Assembly (NCBI GenBank): GCA_028292305.1
Contig: JAQGMQ010000618.1
Coordinates: 1 to 6,863, forward strand
Direction of reading: 5' to 3'
DNA from: Rhodoferax sp.
GTDB lineage: Bacteria; Pseudomonadota; Gammaproteobacteria; Burkholderiales; Burkholderiaceae_C
DNA length: 6,863 bases
In this document: positions 1 to 6,193 of the stretch, piece after piece
Numbering within the stretch: position 1 is the first letter of the stretch
How the letters are laid out: every line of letters starts with the position of its first letter
Notes under the pieces: model-generated
Seen by the model: the letters and a program-made list of their open reading frames with translations, nothing else
Database searches by the model: none
What the model was told of the DNA's origin: nothing
Program-made: the position numbers and the translations under genes

Positions 1-12
1 CTTAATCTCATC

Positions 13-17
13 GGAGA
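13..17 (+). promoter_or_regulatory. Ribosome binding site of fmdA
   Basis: GGAGA lies 6 nt upstream of the ATG at 24, which is near-ideal Shine-Dalgarno spacing and supports that start. The remaining 23 nt before the gene show no promoter, so transcription probably enters from upstream of the window. Confidence 0.75.
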
Positions 18-23
18 TCTGCC

Positions 24-1250
24 ATGCCTGAAACCCTGGTCAAAGTCGATCTGGCGCAATCGCCTTACGAGAACGAGCTGATCCACAACCGCTGGCACCC
101 GGACATTCCGATGGCCTGCTGGGTCAACCCGGGTGATGACTTCATCCTCGAGACCTTCGACTGGACCGGCGGCTTCATAAAGAACAACGACAGCGCGGAC
201 GACGTGCGCGACATCGACCTGACCACGGTGCATTACCTGTCGGGCCCGGTCGGCGTGAAGGGCGCCAAGCCCGGCGATCTGCTGGTGGTCGAGTTGCTCG
301 ACATCGGCGCCAAGCAAGACAGCCTGTGGGGCTTCAACGGCTTCTTTTCGAAGAAGAACGGCGGCGGCTTCCTGACCGAACATTTCCCCGAAGCGCAGAA
401 GTCGATCTGGGACTTCAAGGGCATGTTCACCAGCTCGCGCCACATCCCGGGCGTGAACTTCGCCGGCCTGATCCACCCCGGCCTGATCGGCTGCCTGCCC
501 GACCCCAAAATGCTCGCCCTGTGGAACGAGCGCGAGCAGAACCTCATCGACACCAACCCCACCGCCGGCCTGGCCAACCCGCCATCGCCAGGTACGGCCC
601 ACATGGGCAGGCTGACCGGCGAAGCCAAGGCCAAGGCCGCGGCCGAAGGTGCCCGCACCGTGCCGCCACGCGAACACGGCGGCAACTGCGACATCAAGGA
701 TCTGTCGCGCGGCTCCAAGGTGTTCTTCCCGGTGTACGTGGACGGCGCCGGCCTGTCGGTGGGCGACCTGCACTTCAGCCAGGGCGACGGTGAGATCACC
801 TTCTGCGGCGCCATCGAGATGGCCGGCTGGGTGCACATGAAGGTGTCGATCATTCCGGGCGGCATGGCCAAGTACGGCATCAAGAACCCGATCTTCAAGC
901 CAAGCCCGATCACGCCGCAATACAACGACTACATCATCTTCGAAGGCATCTCGGTCGACGAAGCCGGCAAGCAGTACTACCTCGACGTGAACGTGGCCTA
1001 CCGCCAGGCCTGCCTGAACGCCATCGAGTACCTGAAGAAGTTCGGCTACTCGGGCGCACAGGCCTATTCGATCCTGGGTACCGCGCCGGTGCAGGGCCAC
1101 ATCAGCGGCGTGGTCGACGTGCCCAACGCCTGCGCCACGCTGTGGCTGCCCACCGGCATCTTCGACTTCGACATCAACCCGAACGCCAGCGGCCCCACCA
1201 AGTTCATCGACGGCAGCATCCAGATGCCGCTGTCGCACGACCTGACCTGA
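24..1250 (+). CDS. fmdA: Formamidase (FmdA/AmdA acetamidase-formamidase family)
   Basis: This is a cytosolic amidohydrolase of the FmdA/AmdA family, which converts formamide and water to formate and ammonia; some members prefer acetamide or other short amides. The 408 residues match the roughly 400-residue length of bacterial formamidases. Family hallmarks are visible: HGGNCDIKDL at residues 218-227, GDLHFSQGDGE at 247-257, and a C-terminal stretch containing GYSGAQAYSILGTAPVQGH and then VDVPNACATLWLP, all typical of the family. There is no signal peptide or membrane segment. The ATG at 24 has a well-placed GGAGA and the N-terminus (MPETLVKVDL) looks native. The zinc-ribbon gene fmdB starts 11 nt after its stop, the usual fmdA-fmdB pairing known from methylotrophs and Burkholderiales. 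In those clusters the genes upstream often encode an amide/urea ABC transporter; whether that holds here cannot be seen. The exact amide preference cannot be read from sequence. Confidence 0.93.
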   Translation: MPETLVKVDLAQSPYENELIHNRWHPDIPMACWVNPGDDFILETFDWTGGFIKNNDSADDVRDIDLTTVHYLSGPVGVKGAKPGDLLVVELLDIGAKQDSLWGFNGFFSKKNGGGFLTEHFPEAQKSIWDFKGMFTSSRHIPGVNFAGLIHPGLIGCLPDPKMLALWNEREQNLIDTNPTAGLANPPSPGTAHMGRLTGEAKAKAAAEGARTVPPREHGGNCDIKDLSRGSKVFFPVYVDGAGLSVGDLHFSQGDGEITFCGAIEMAGWVHMKVSIIPGGMAKYGIKNPIFKPSPITPQYNDYIIFEGISVDEAGKQYYLDVNVAYRQACLNAIEYLKKFGYSGAQAYSILGTAPVQGHISGVVDVPNACATLWLPTGIFDFDINPNASGPTKFIDGSIQMPLSHDLT

Positions 1251-1261
1251 GGCTTTTCGCG

Positions 1262-1603
1262 ATGCCGACCTACGACTACCAATGCGGCGACTGCGGCGGC
1301 TTCGAAGCCCGCCGCAACGTCAGCGAACGCGACCACCCGATCGGCTGCCCCGACTGCAGCGCCGCATCGGTGCGGGTCATGTCGGCCGCGCCGCGCCTGG
1401 CGCTGATGGCCGACGGCACGCGCCGCGCCATCGCCACCAACGAACGCGCGGCGCACGAGCCCAAGCGGTCGGGCGACTACGCGCGGCTCAAGCACCCGTC
1501 GGGCTGCGGCTGCTGCAGCACCGGCAAACGCGGCGCCACGGTGACGGGCGCCAACGGCAACAAGGCCTTCCCTTCGAAGCGTCCCTGGATGATCAGCCAC
1601 TGA
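1262..1603 (+). CDS. fmdB: FmdB-family zinc-ribbon protein
   Basis: This is a 113-residue protein of the FmdB family, small putative regulatory proteins often encoded next to formamidase. The N-terminus MPTYDYQCGDCGG is the classic family opening. A zinc ribbon is formed by C8/C11 and C29/C32 (CxxC-x17-CxxC). A second conserved patch near the C-terminus, HPSGCGCC (C82, C84, C85), is followed by a tail ending RPWMISH. The ATG at 1262 is chosen because it gives the family N-terminus; an in-frame extension upstream runs inside fmdA and has no merit. A weak GAGG overlaps the fmdA stop 9 nt upstream of this ATG, so translational coupling with fmdA is likely. The molecular role of FmdB is poorly established. 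FmdB was first proposed to regulate amide genes, but direct DNA binding is not evident here and the domain could instead bind protein or metal. Confidence 0.88.
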   Translation: MPTYDYQCGDCGGFEARRNVSERDHPIGCPDCSAASVRVMSAAPRLALMADGTRRAIATNERAAHEPKRSGDYARLKHPSGCGCCSTGKRGATVTGANGNKAFPSKRPWMISH

Positions 1604-1606
1604 CGG

Positions 1607-1626
1607 TGGCCGCGTGCGGCGGGCCA
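1607..1626 (+). terminator. Weak hairpin after fmdB, possible terminator
   Basis: TGGCC at 1607-1611 pairs with GGCCA at 1622-1626, and two more pairs can form inside around a short loop. It begins 4 nt after the fmdB stop, a plausible place for a terminator. No T-run follows, so it does not fit an intrinsic terminator well. Its 3' arm touches the start of the promoter module that follows. Confidence 0.2.
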
Positions 1627-1677
1627 TCCCGCTACGCGATCTACCGTATCCGGCAAACGGGGCCCGCGCACCATACT
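1625..1677 (+). promoter_or_regulatory. Conserved operator-promoter module, copy 1 (upstream of kinase operon)
   Basis: This 53-bp stretch aligns without gaps to 6074-6126 at an offset of 4449, with 35 of 53 bases identical by hand count. Block one, 1633-1649 (TACGCGATCTACCGTAT), contains the dyad TACG-N8-CGTA. After a variable 7-nt gap, block two opens with ACGGG at 1657-1661, includes GCGC at 1666-1669 and ends with CATACT at 1672-1677, which matches 4 of 6 bases of the sigma-70 -10 consensus. The -35 position 17 nt upstream (1649-1654, TCCGGC) is poor, as expected for an activator-dependent promoter. If transcription starts near 1684, the dyad centre is at about -43, overlapping the -35 region. 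CGT at 1645-1647 and ACG at 1657-1659 also form an inverted pair with a 9-nt spacer. The likely binder is the LuxR-type regulator encoded at 5165-6061, which would give positive autoregulation. The conservation is seen; the binder and the start site are inferred. Confidence 0.6.
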
Positions 1678-1739
1678 TCGATGATGCCGCGCCCCGTTGT
1701 CTCGTCCCCGTTCGATGCCGCGCCACGCGGGTGCCGCCC

Positions 1740-4700
1740 ATGAGCACCGTGCGCGACACACCGCCGCACCCCGCGCCGCCGATGCAGCGCATCGTGCCCA
1801 TCCGCCGCGAATACAACGCCTGGGTGGCCGACGAAACCATCGAAGACTACGCGCTGCGCTACACGCCGAAGAGCTTTCGCAAGTGGAGCGAATTCCGCGT
1901 GGCCAGCACCGCGCTGGGCGCCACCTCGTTCCTGGCGCTCGAAGCCATCGGCGCCTCCATCGCGCTCGACCACGGTTTGTTCAACGCCTTCTGGGCCATC
2001 GTGCTGGTGAGCGTGTTCATCTTCCTGATGGGCATACCGATCAGCGTGTATGCCGCACGCTACGCGGTCGACATCGACCTCTTGACCCGCGGCTCGGGCT
2101 TCGGCTACCTGGGCTCGACCTTCAGCTCGCTGGTGTATGCCTCGTTCACCTTCATCTTCTTCTCGCTCGAAGCGTCCATCATGGCCTCGGCGCTGGAGCT
2201 GGGCCTGGGCATCCCGCTGTGGCTGGGCTACCTGATCTGCTCGGTGGTGGTGATCCCGCTGGTGATGTACGGCATCACCATGATCAGCCGCCTGCAGGCC
2301 TGGACGCAGCCGCTGTGGCTGGTGCTGCTGGTGCTGCCGTATGCCTTCCTGCTGATCCGCTGGCCGAACGAACTGCACGGCCTGATGCATGCGTCCTACG
2401 GCATCAACGACGGCCATTTCGACTGGCTGCTGGTCGGTGCCGCGGCCACCGTGGTGGCATCGATGGTGGCGCAGATCGGCCAGCAGGTCGACTCGTTGCG
2501 TTTCATGCCGCCGCCCCGGCCGGGCCAGGCCTGGCGCTGGTGGACGGCGGTGCTCGCGGCCGGCCCGGGCTGGATCGTCATCGGCGGTGCCAAGATGCTG
2601 GGCGGCGCCGTGCTGGCCTACCTGGCCGTGCGCCAGGGCATGCCGCCTTCGGAGGCCATCAAGCCGACGCAGATGTACCTGGTGGGCTTTGCGCAGGTGC
2701 TGCGCGACCCGGCCGGCATCCTGGTGCTGACCTGCCTGTTCGTCACGGTGTCGCAGATCAAGATCAACGTCAACAACGCCTATGCCGGCTCGCTGGCCTG
2801 GTCCAACTTCTTCGCGCGGCTGACACATGCGCACCCGGGCCGGCTGGTGTGGCTGGTGTTCAACGTGCTGATCGGCGTGGCGCTGATCAAGGTCGGCATC
2901 TTCGACGTGCTGGAGGGCATGCTCGGCTTCTACGCCAACTTCGCGGTGGCCTGGATGGGCGCGCTGGTGGCCGACCTGGTGGTCAACAAACCGCTGGGCC
3001 TGAGCCCCAAGGGCATCGAGTTCCGCCGCGCCTACCTGCATGACGTGAACCCGGTCGGCTTCGTCTCGATGGGCCTGGGCACGCTGCTGGCGCTCAGCGC
3101 TTTCGTGGGTGCGTTCGGGCCGCTGGCGCAGGCCTTCAGCACCGGCATCGGCTTCGTGGTGGCGTTCTGCTGCGCGCCGCTGGTCGCCTGGTGGACCGGC
3201 GGCAAGTACTACATCGCGCGCCAGCCCGTGCCGTTTGCCGCGGGCAGCTCGCGGGTCTGCGGCGTGTGCCAGAAATCCTACGAGGCGGAGGACATGGCGC
3301 ATTGCCCGGCCTACGGAGGCAACATCTGCTCGCTGTGCTGTTCGCTCGACGCGCGCTGCAAGGACGTGTGCAAGCCGCCCACCGGCCTGGGGCACCAGTT
3401 CGCCGAGGCCTTCACGCGGTACGCGCCGCGCATCCTCAAGGTGGCGCTGAGCCGGCGCATGCACTACCTGGCCTGCCTGCTCGCGCTGGCCCTGGTGCTG
3501 GGGGCGATCCTGTCGTTCATCGTGGCGCAGGAGGCGCATGTGCTGCGCGAACTGGCGCCGGGCTCGCCCGCGCTATGGCACCTGATGCGCATCAAGATCG
3601 CCTGCGCGCTGGTGCTGCTGGTGGTGGCCATCGGCTCGTGCTGGCTGCTGCTCACGTCCGACAGCCGGCGCGTGGCGCAGGACGAATCCAACCGCCAGGC
3701 CCTGCTGCTGCGCGAAGAAATCTCGGCGCACGAGATCACCGACGGCGAGCTGCAGGCCGCGCGCCAGGTGGCCGAGCGCGCCAACCAGGCCAAGAGCCGC
3801 TTCATCACCACCATCAGCCACGAACTGCGCACGCCGCTGAACAGCATCCTCGGTTACGCGCAGATCCTGGAGCGCGACCCCGGCCTGCCGCCGCACCGCC
3901 AGGCCGCGTTGAATGTGATCCGAAAGAGCGGCGACCATGTGGTGTCGCTGATCGACGGCCTGCTCGACATCGCCCGCATCGAGACCGGCCGGCTGGCGCT
4001 GGTCAGCACCGAGATCCGCCTGCCCGACTTCCTGTCGCAGCTGGCCGACATCTTCCAGCTCGAAGCGCGGCACAAGCACATCGCCTTCAGCTACCAGCCC
4101 ACGCAGCCACTGCCCCTGGCCGTGCGCGGCGACCGCAAGCGTGTGGCGCAGCTGCTGATCAACCTGCTGGGCAATGCCGTCAAGTACACGCCGCGCGGCC
4201 AGGTCACGCTGCGCGCACGTTACGCCAACGAGATCGCCACCTTCGAGATCGAGGACACCGGCGCCGGCATTGCCGCGGCCGATCTGGAGCGCATCTTCCT
4301 GCCGTTCGAGCGCGCCGAAGACGCGGGCGCGGTGGCCGGCGGCGTGGGCCTGGGCTTGACCATCTCGAAGATGCTGACGGGCCTGATGGGCGGCGAGCTG
4401 ACGGTGCGCAGTGCCGTCGGCCAGGGCTCGTGTTTCACGGTGCGGCTGTTCCTGCCCGCGGTGGCGCATCCGCTGTTGCCCGTGAAGCCGCCCGCGCCAC
4501 GCCACATCACCGGCCACGCCGGCGCGCCGCGCCGCGTGCTGGTGGTGGACGACGCCGCCGTCGACCGGCAGCTGCTGGCCGACGTGCTCACCCCGCTCGG
4601 CTTCACGGTGCTGCAGGCCGCATCGGGCGTGGAAGCGTTGCGCGTGGCCAGCCAGTTCGTGCCCGACCTGATATTGCTCGACATCGACATGCCCGGCATC

Positions 4701-5168
4701 GACGGCTGGGAGACCGCGCGGCTGCTGCGCGCCAACCGCATTTCGTTCGCGCCGATCCTGATCGTGTCGGCCAACGCCTTCGACAGCGACACCCGCAACG
4801 AAGTCGGCATCGGCCGCGAGGACTTCATCGTCAAGCCGCTGCACATCGACGACCTGCTGGAGCGCATGCGCGCCAAGCTCGACCTGGTGTGGACCACGCC
4901 CGAGCCGGTGGACCTGCCCGACGCGGCGGGCGCCGCCGGCCACCTGCCCGAGGCCCGGTTCAAGGTGCTGCAGCAGCTGGGCGAGATGGGTTATGTGCGC
5001 GGCATCCTGGAGAACCTGGACGAGCTCGACCGGCAGGACCCGCGCTACGCCACGATCACCGAGGCGCTGCGTTATTGCGTGCAGCGCTTCGACCTGCACG
5101 GCTTCGCCCGGGTGCTCGAAGAAAGCCGGGCCGCCGCCGCAACCACAGCCACCGAGGCCGCCACGTGA
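1740..5168 (+). CDS. Hybrid histidine kinase with NCS1-permease sensor domain
   Basis: This is an inner-membrane hybrid sensor kinase of 1142 residues. Residues about 50-490 form a 12-helix NCS1-type permease (cytosine/purine/hydantoin/allantoin family), with a TM8-like KINVNNAYAGSLAWSN stretch at 341-356. Residues 507-544 form an eight-cysteine cluster. Two further helices follow at about 575-595 and 617-638, joined by a short predicted periplasmic loop, then a helical linker (641-690). The HisKA H-box ISHELRTPLNSILGYAQIL carries H694. The HATPase has N812 in the N-box, D839 in DTGAGI and GVGLGL at 868-873. The receiver has D937/D938, phospho-acceptor D981 and K1032, so kinase and receiver look intact. 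A tail at 1066-1130 is unassigned. The sensor probably detects a nucleobase-like or other nitrogenous solute, as CbrA-type kinases use an SLC5 transporter domain. The ATG at 1740 is preferred over GTG at 1614, whose extra 42 codons look non-coding and contain the promoter module; its Shine-Dalgarno is weak (GCGGG). The response regulator gene overlaps its stop. Confidence 0.88.
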   Translation: MSTVRDTPPHPAPPMQRIVPIRREYNAWVADETIEDYALRYTPKSFRKWSEFRVASTALGATSFLALEAIGASIALDHGLFNAFWAIVLVSVFIFLMGIPISVYAARYAVDIDLLTRGSGFGYLGSTFSSLVYASFTFIFFSLEASIMASALELGLGIPLWLGYLICSVVVIPLVMYGITMISRLQAWTQPLWLVLLVLPYAFLLIRWPNELHGLMHASYGINDGHFDWLLVGAAATVVASMVAQIGQQVDSLRFMPPPRPGQAWRWWTAVLAAGPGWIVIGGAKMLGGAVLAYLAVRQGMPPSEAIKPTQMYLVGFAQVLRDPAGILVLTCLFVTVSQIKINVNNAYAGSLAWSNFFARLTHAHPGRLVWLVFNVLIGVALIKVGIFDVLEGMLGFYANFAVAWMGALVADLVVNKPLGLSPKGIEFRRAYLHDVNPVGFVSMGLGTLLALSAFVGAFGPLAQAFSTGIGFVVAFCCAPLVAWWTGGKYYIARQPVPFAAGSSRVCGVCQKSYEAEDMAHCPAYGGNICSLCCSLDARCKDVCKPPTGLGHQFAEAFTRYAPRILKVALSRRMHYLACLLALALVLGAILSFIVAQEAHVLRELAPGSPALWHLMRIKIACALVLLVVAIGSCWLLLTSDSRRVAQDESNRQALLLREEISAHEITDGELQAARQVAERANQAKSRFITTISHELRTPLNSILGYAQILERDPGLPPHRQAALNVIRKSGDHVVSLIDGLLDIARIETGRLALVSTEIRLPDFLSQLADIFQLEARHKHIAFSYQPTQPLPLAVRGDRKRVAQLLINLLGNAVKYTPRGQVTLRARYANEIATFEIEDTGAGIAAADLERIFLPFERAEDAGAVAGGVGLGLTISKMLTGLMGGELTVRSAVGQGSCFTVRLFLPAVAHPLLPVKPPAPRHITGHAGAPRRVLVVDDAAVDRQLLADVLTPLGFTVLQAASGVEALRVASQFVPDLILLDIDMPGIDGWETARLLRANRISFAPILIVSANAFDSDTRNEVGIGREDFIVKPLHIDDLLERMRAKLDLVWTTPEPVDLPDAAGAAGHLPEARFKVLQQLGEMGYVRGILENLDELDRQDPRYATITEALRYCVQRFDLHGFARVLEESRAAAATTATEAAT
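5165..5168 (+). promoter_or_regulatory. GTGA start-stop overlap coupling kinase and regulator
   Basis: The regulator's GTG start (5165-5167) overlaps the kinase TGA stop (5166-5168). There is no strong Shine-Dalgarno (only GAGG about 9 nt upstream) and no in-frame ATG before the receiver's conserved acidic pair. Translation by re-initiation from the kinase gene is therefore likely, keeping the two proteins in fixed ratio. Confidence 0.7.
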
Positions 5169-6061
5169 GCCACCTGCCCGAACGCGGCCCCGGCGTGGTG
5201 CTGATCGTGGACGACGCGCCGGAGAACCTGGCCATGCTGCACGAGGCCCTGGATGCGGCGGGCTACCGCGTGCTGGTGGCCACGGGCGGGCAGGAGGCCA
5301 TAGAGCGCGTCGCGGTGCTGATGCCCGATGTGATTCTGCTCGACGCCATCATGCCCGGCATCGACGGCTTCGAGACCTGCCGCCGGCTCAAGGCCGACCC
5401 GCAGAGCGCGCACATCCCAGTGGTCTTCATGACCGGCCTGACCGAGACCGGCCACATCCTGGCGGGCTTCCAGGCGGGCGGGGTCGACTACCTCACCAAG
5501 CCGCTGAACCCGCCCGAGGTGCTGGTCCGCATCGGCTCGCACGTGCGCAATGCCTGGCAGATGGCCAGCGCGCGCCAGGCCGTGGACGCCACCGGCCACG
5601 CCATGCTGTCGGTCGACACGGCCGGCCAGGTGCGCTGGCAGTCGCCTTCGGCCCGCGCCTGGCTGCACGACTTCCTCACCGCCGACGGCCAGCTGCCACC
5701 GGCCGCCGCGGCCTGGCTGGCCCAGCCCGAGGCCGAGGCGCTGTTCATCGCGGTGCAGGGCCGGCGGCTGAGCCTGTCGCGCCTCACCAGCGACAGCAGC
5801 GGCACCACGCTGCTGCTGAAGAAGCGCTCCAGCATCCCCGACCCGCCGGTGCTGAGCGCCACCTTCGGCCTGACCACGCGCGAGGCCGAGGTGCTGTATT
5901 GGGTGTCCTGCGGCAAGATCAACCGCGACGTGGGCGAGATCCTGGCCATGAGCCCGCGCACGGTGGACAAGCACCTGCAGCACGTGTTCGAGAAGCTGCA
6001 TGTGGAAACCCGCACGGCCGCCGCATCGGCAGTGTTGAACCATTCGTTCATCAGCAGTTGA
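5165..6061 (+). CDS. LuxR/FixJ-type response regulator (REC-PAS-like-HTH)
   Basis: This is a 298-residue DNA-binding response regulator, the presumed partner of the hybrid kinase just upstream. The receiver spans about residues 10-130, with acidic pair D16/D17, phospho-acceptor D60 in LLDAIMPG, T90 and K112 in TKPL, so it should be phosphorylatable. A middle segment at about 136-215 (DATGHAMLSVDTAGQVRW) resembles a PAS fold by eye. The C-terminus (about 234-291) is a LuxR-type helix-turn-helix: LTTREAEVLYWVSCGKINRD, then MSPRTVDKHLQHVFEKLHV. NarL/FixJ regulators are usually about 200-220 residues, so this one carries an extra domain. The start is GTG 5165, overlapping the kinase stop; the longer open frame upstream lies entirely within kinase codons. 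Its likely targets are the shared modules at 1625-1677 and 6074-6126 (inference). The kinase's own receiver and this one could compete for phosphate from H694. Confidence 0.9.
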   Translation: MSHLPERGPGVVLIVDDAPENLAMLHEALDAAGYRVLVATGGQEAIERVAVLMPDVILLDAIMPGIDGFETCRRLKADPQSAHIPVVFMTGLTETGHILAGFQAGGVDYLTKPLNPPEVLVRIGSHVRNAWQMASARQAVDATGHAMLSVDTAGQVRWQSPSARAWLHDFLTADGQLPPAAAAWLAQPEAEALFIAVQGRRLSLSRLTSDSSGTTLLLKKRSSIPDPPVLSATFGLTTREAEVLYWVSCGKINRDVGEILAMSPRTVDKHLQHVFEKLHVETRTAAASAVLNHSFISS

Positions 6062-6073
6062 CTTGGTAAAAGG

Positions 6074-6126
6074 CAACCCTATGCGCGATCTCGCGTATTG
6101 GTGCGACGGGCCTGGCGCGCGACACT
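6074..6126 (+). promoter_or_regulatory. Conserved operator-promoter module, copy 2 (upstream of ABC transporter gene)
   Basis: This is the partner of 1625-1677. Block one, 6082-6098 (TGCGCGATCTCGCGTAT), shares 14 of 17 bases with copy 1, including CGCGATCT and CGTAT exactly. Its dyad is TRCG-N8-CGTA, and in this copy CGCGA/TCGCG is also a perfect inverted pair. Block two has ACGGG at 6106-6110, GCGC at 6115-6118 and ends GACACT at 6121-6126. A possible -35, TTGGTG at 6098-6103, sits 17 nt before that weak -10. The inferred start is near 6133, placing the dyad centre at about -43 and leaving a leader of about 60 nt before the ATG at 6194. The matching layout in front of the kinase operon argues for control of both by one factor, most simply the adjacent LuxR-type regulator. 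Confidence 0.6.
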
Positions 6127-6134
6127 GAATTCCA

Positions 6135-6152
6135 TCAGCGGTCGCCTGCTGA
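6135..6152 (+). other. Small hairpin near the inferred 5' end of the transporter mRNA
   Basis: TCAGC at 6135-6139 pairs with GCTGA at 6148-6152, extended by GG/CC across one bulged T with a TCG loop. It lies just after the inferred transcription start and could protect the 5' end. No T-run follows, so it is not a terminator. It is short and could be chance. Confidence 0.2.
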
Positions 6153-6182
6153 ACGAGCCCTTCCAACCCCGCCCACCCTACC

Positions 6183-6186
6183 GGAG
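6183..6186 (+). promoter_or_regulatory. Ribosome binding site of the substrate-binding protein gene
   Basis: GGAG lies 7 nt upstream of the ATG at 6194 and fixes that start, which also places the twin-arginine motif at the expected distance from the N-terminus. Confidence 0.75.
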
Positions 6187-6193
6187 CATCCCC

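Noticed and set aside
1614..1739. GTG start at 1614 adding 42 residues to the kinase
   Set aside because: The extra residues do not resemble a permease N-terminus, there is no Shine-Dalgarno, and the stretch contains the conserved promoter module. GTG 1731, adding three residues, cannot be excluded but is less likely than ATG 1740.
1641..3539. Long open frame on the - strand (632 codons) opposite the kinase gene
   Set aside because: Its product is low-complexity, rich in H, R, A, Q and G, as expected from the complement of GC-rich codons, and shows no domain. Similar antisense frames at 3573-5099 and 5072-6721 were rejected for the same reason.
3191..5164. Upstream extension of the regulator's reading frame within the kinase gene
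   Set aside because: This part is an Arg/Ala/Pro-rich shadow of kinase codons; recognisable regulator sequence begins only at about 5165.
6058..6085. Sigma-70 promoter TTGACT, 16 nt, TATGCG
   Set aside because: The -35 is good but the -10 matches only 3 of 6 and would fall inside the conserved dyad. No equivalent exists at copy 1. It could still be a secondary promoter.
6081..6128. Fifteen-codon leader peptide with AAAAGG 7 nt upstream of its ATG
   Set aside because: Attractive spacing, but it lies entirely inside the conserved operator-promoter module and upstream of the inferred transcription start near 6133; the partner module at 1625-1677 has no matching ATG (TACG in place of TGCG).
6062..6193. 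Sigma-54 promoter (GG-N10-GC) search in both intergenic regions
   Set aside because: No GG/GC pair with correct spacing and flanks was found in 1604-1739 or 6062-6193.
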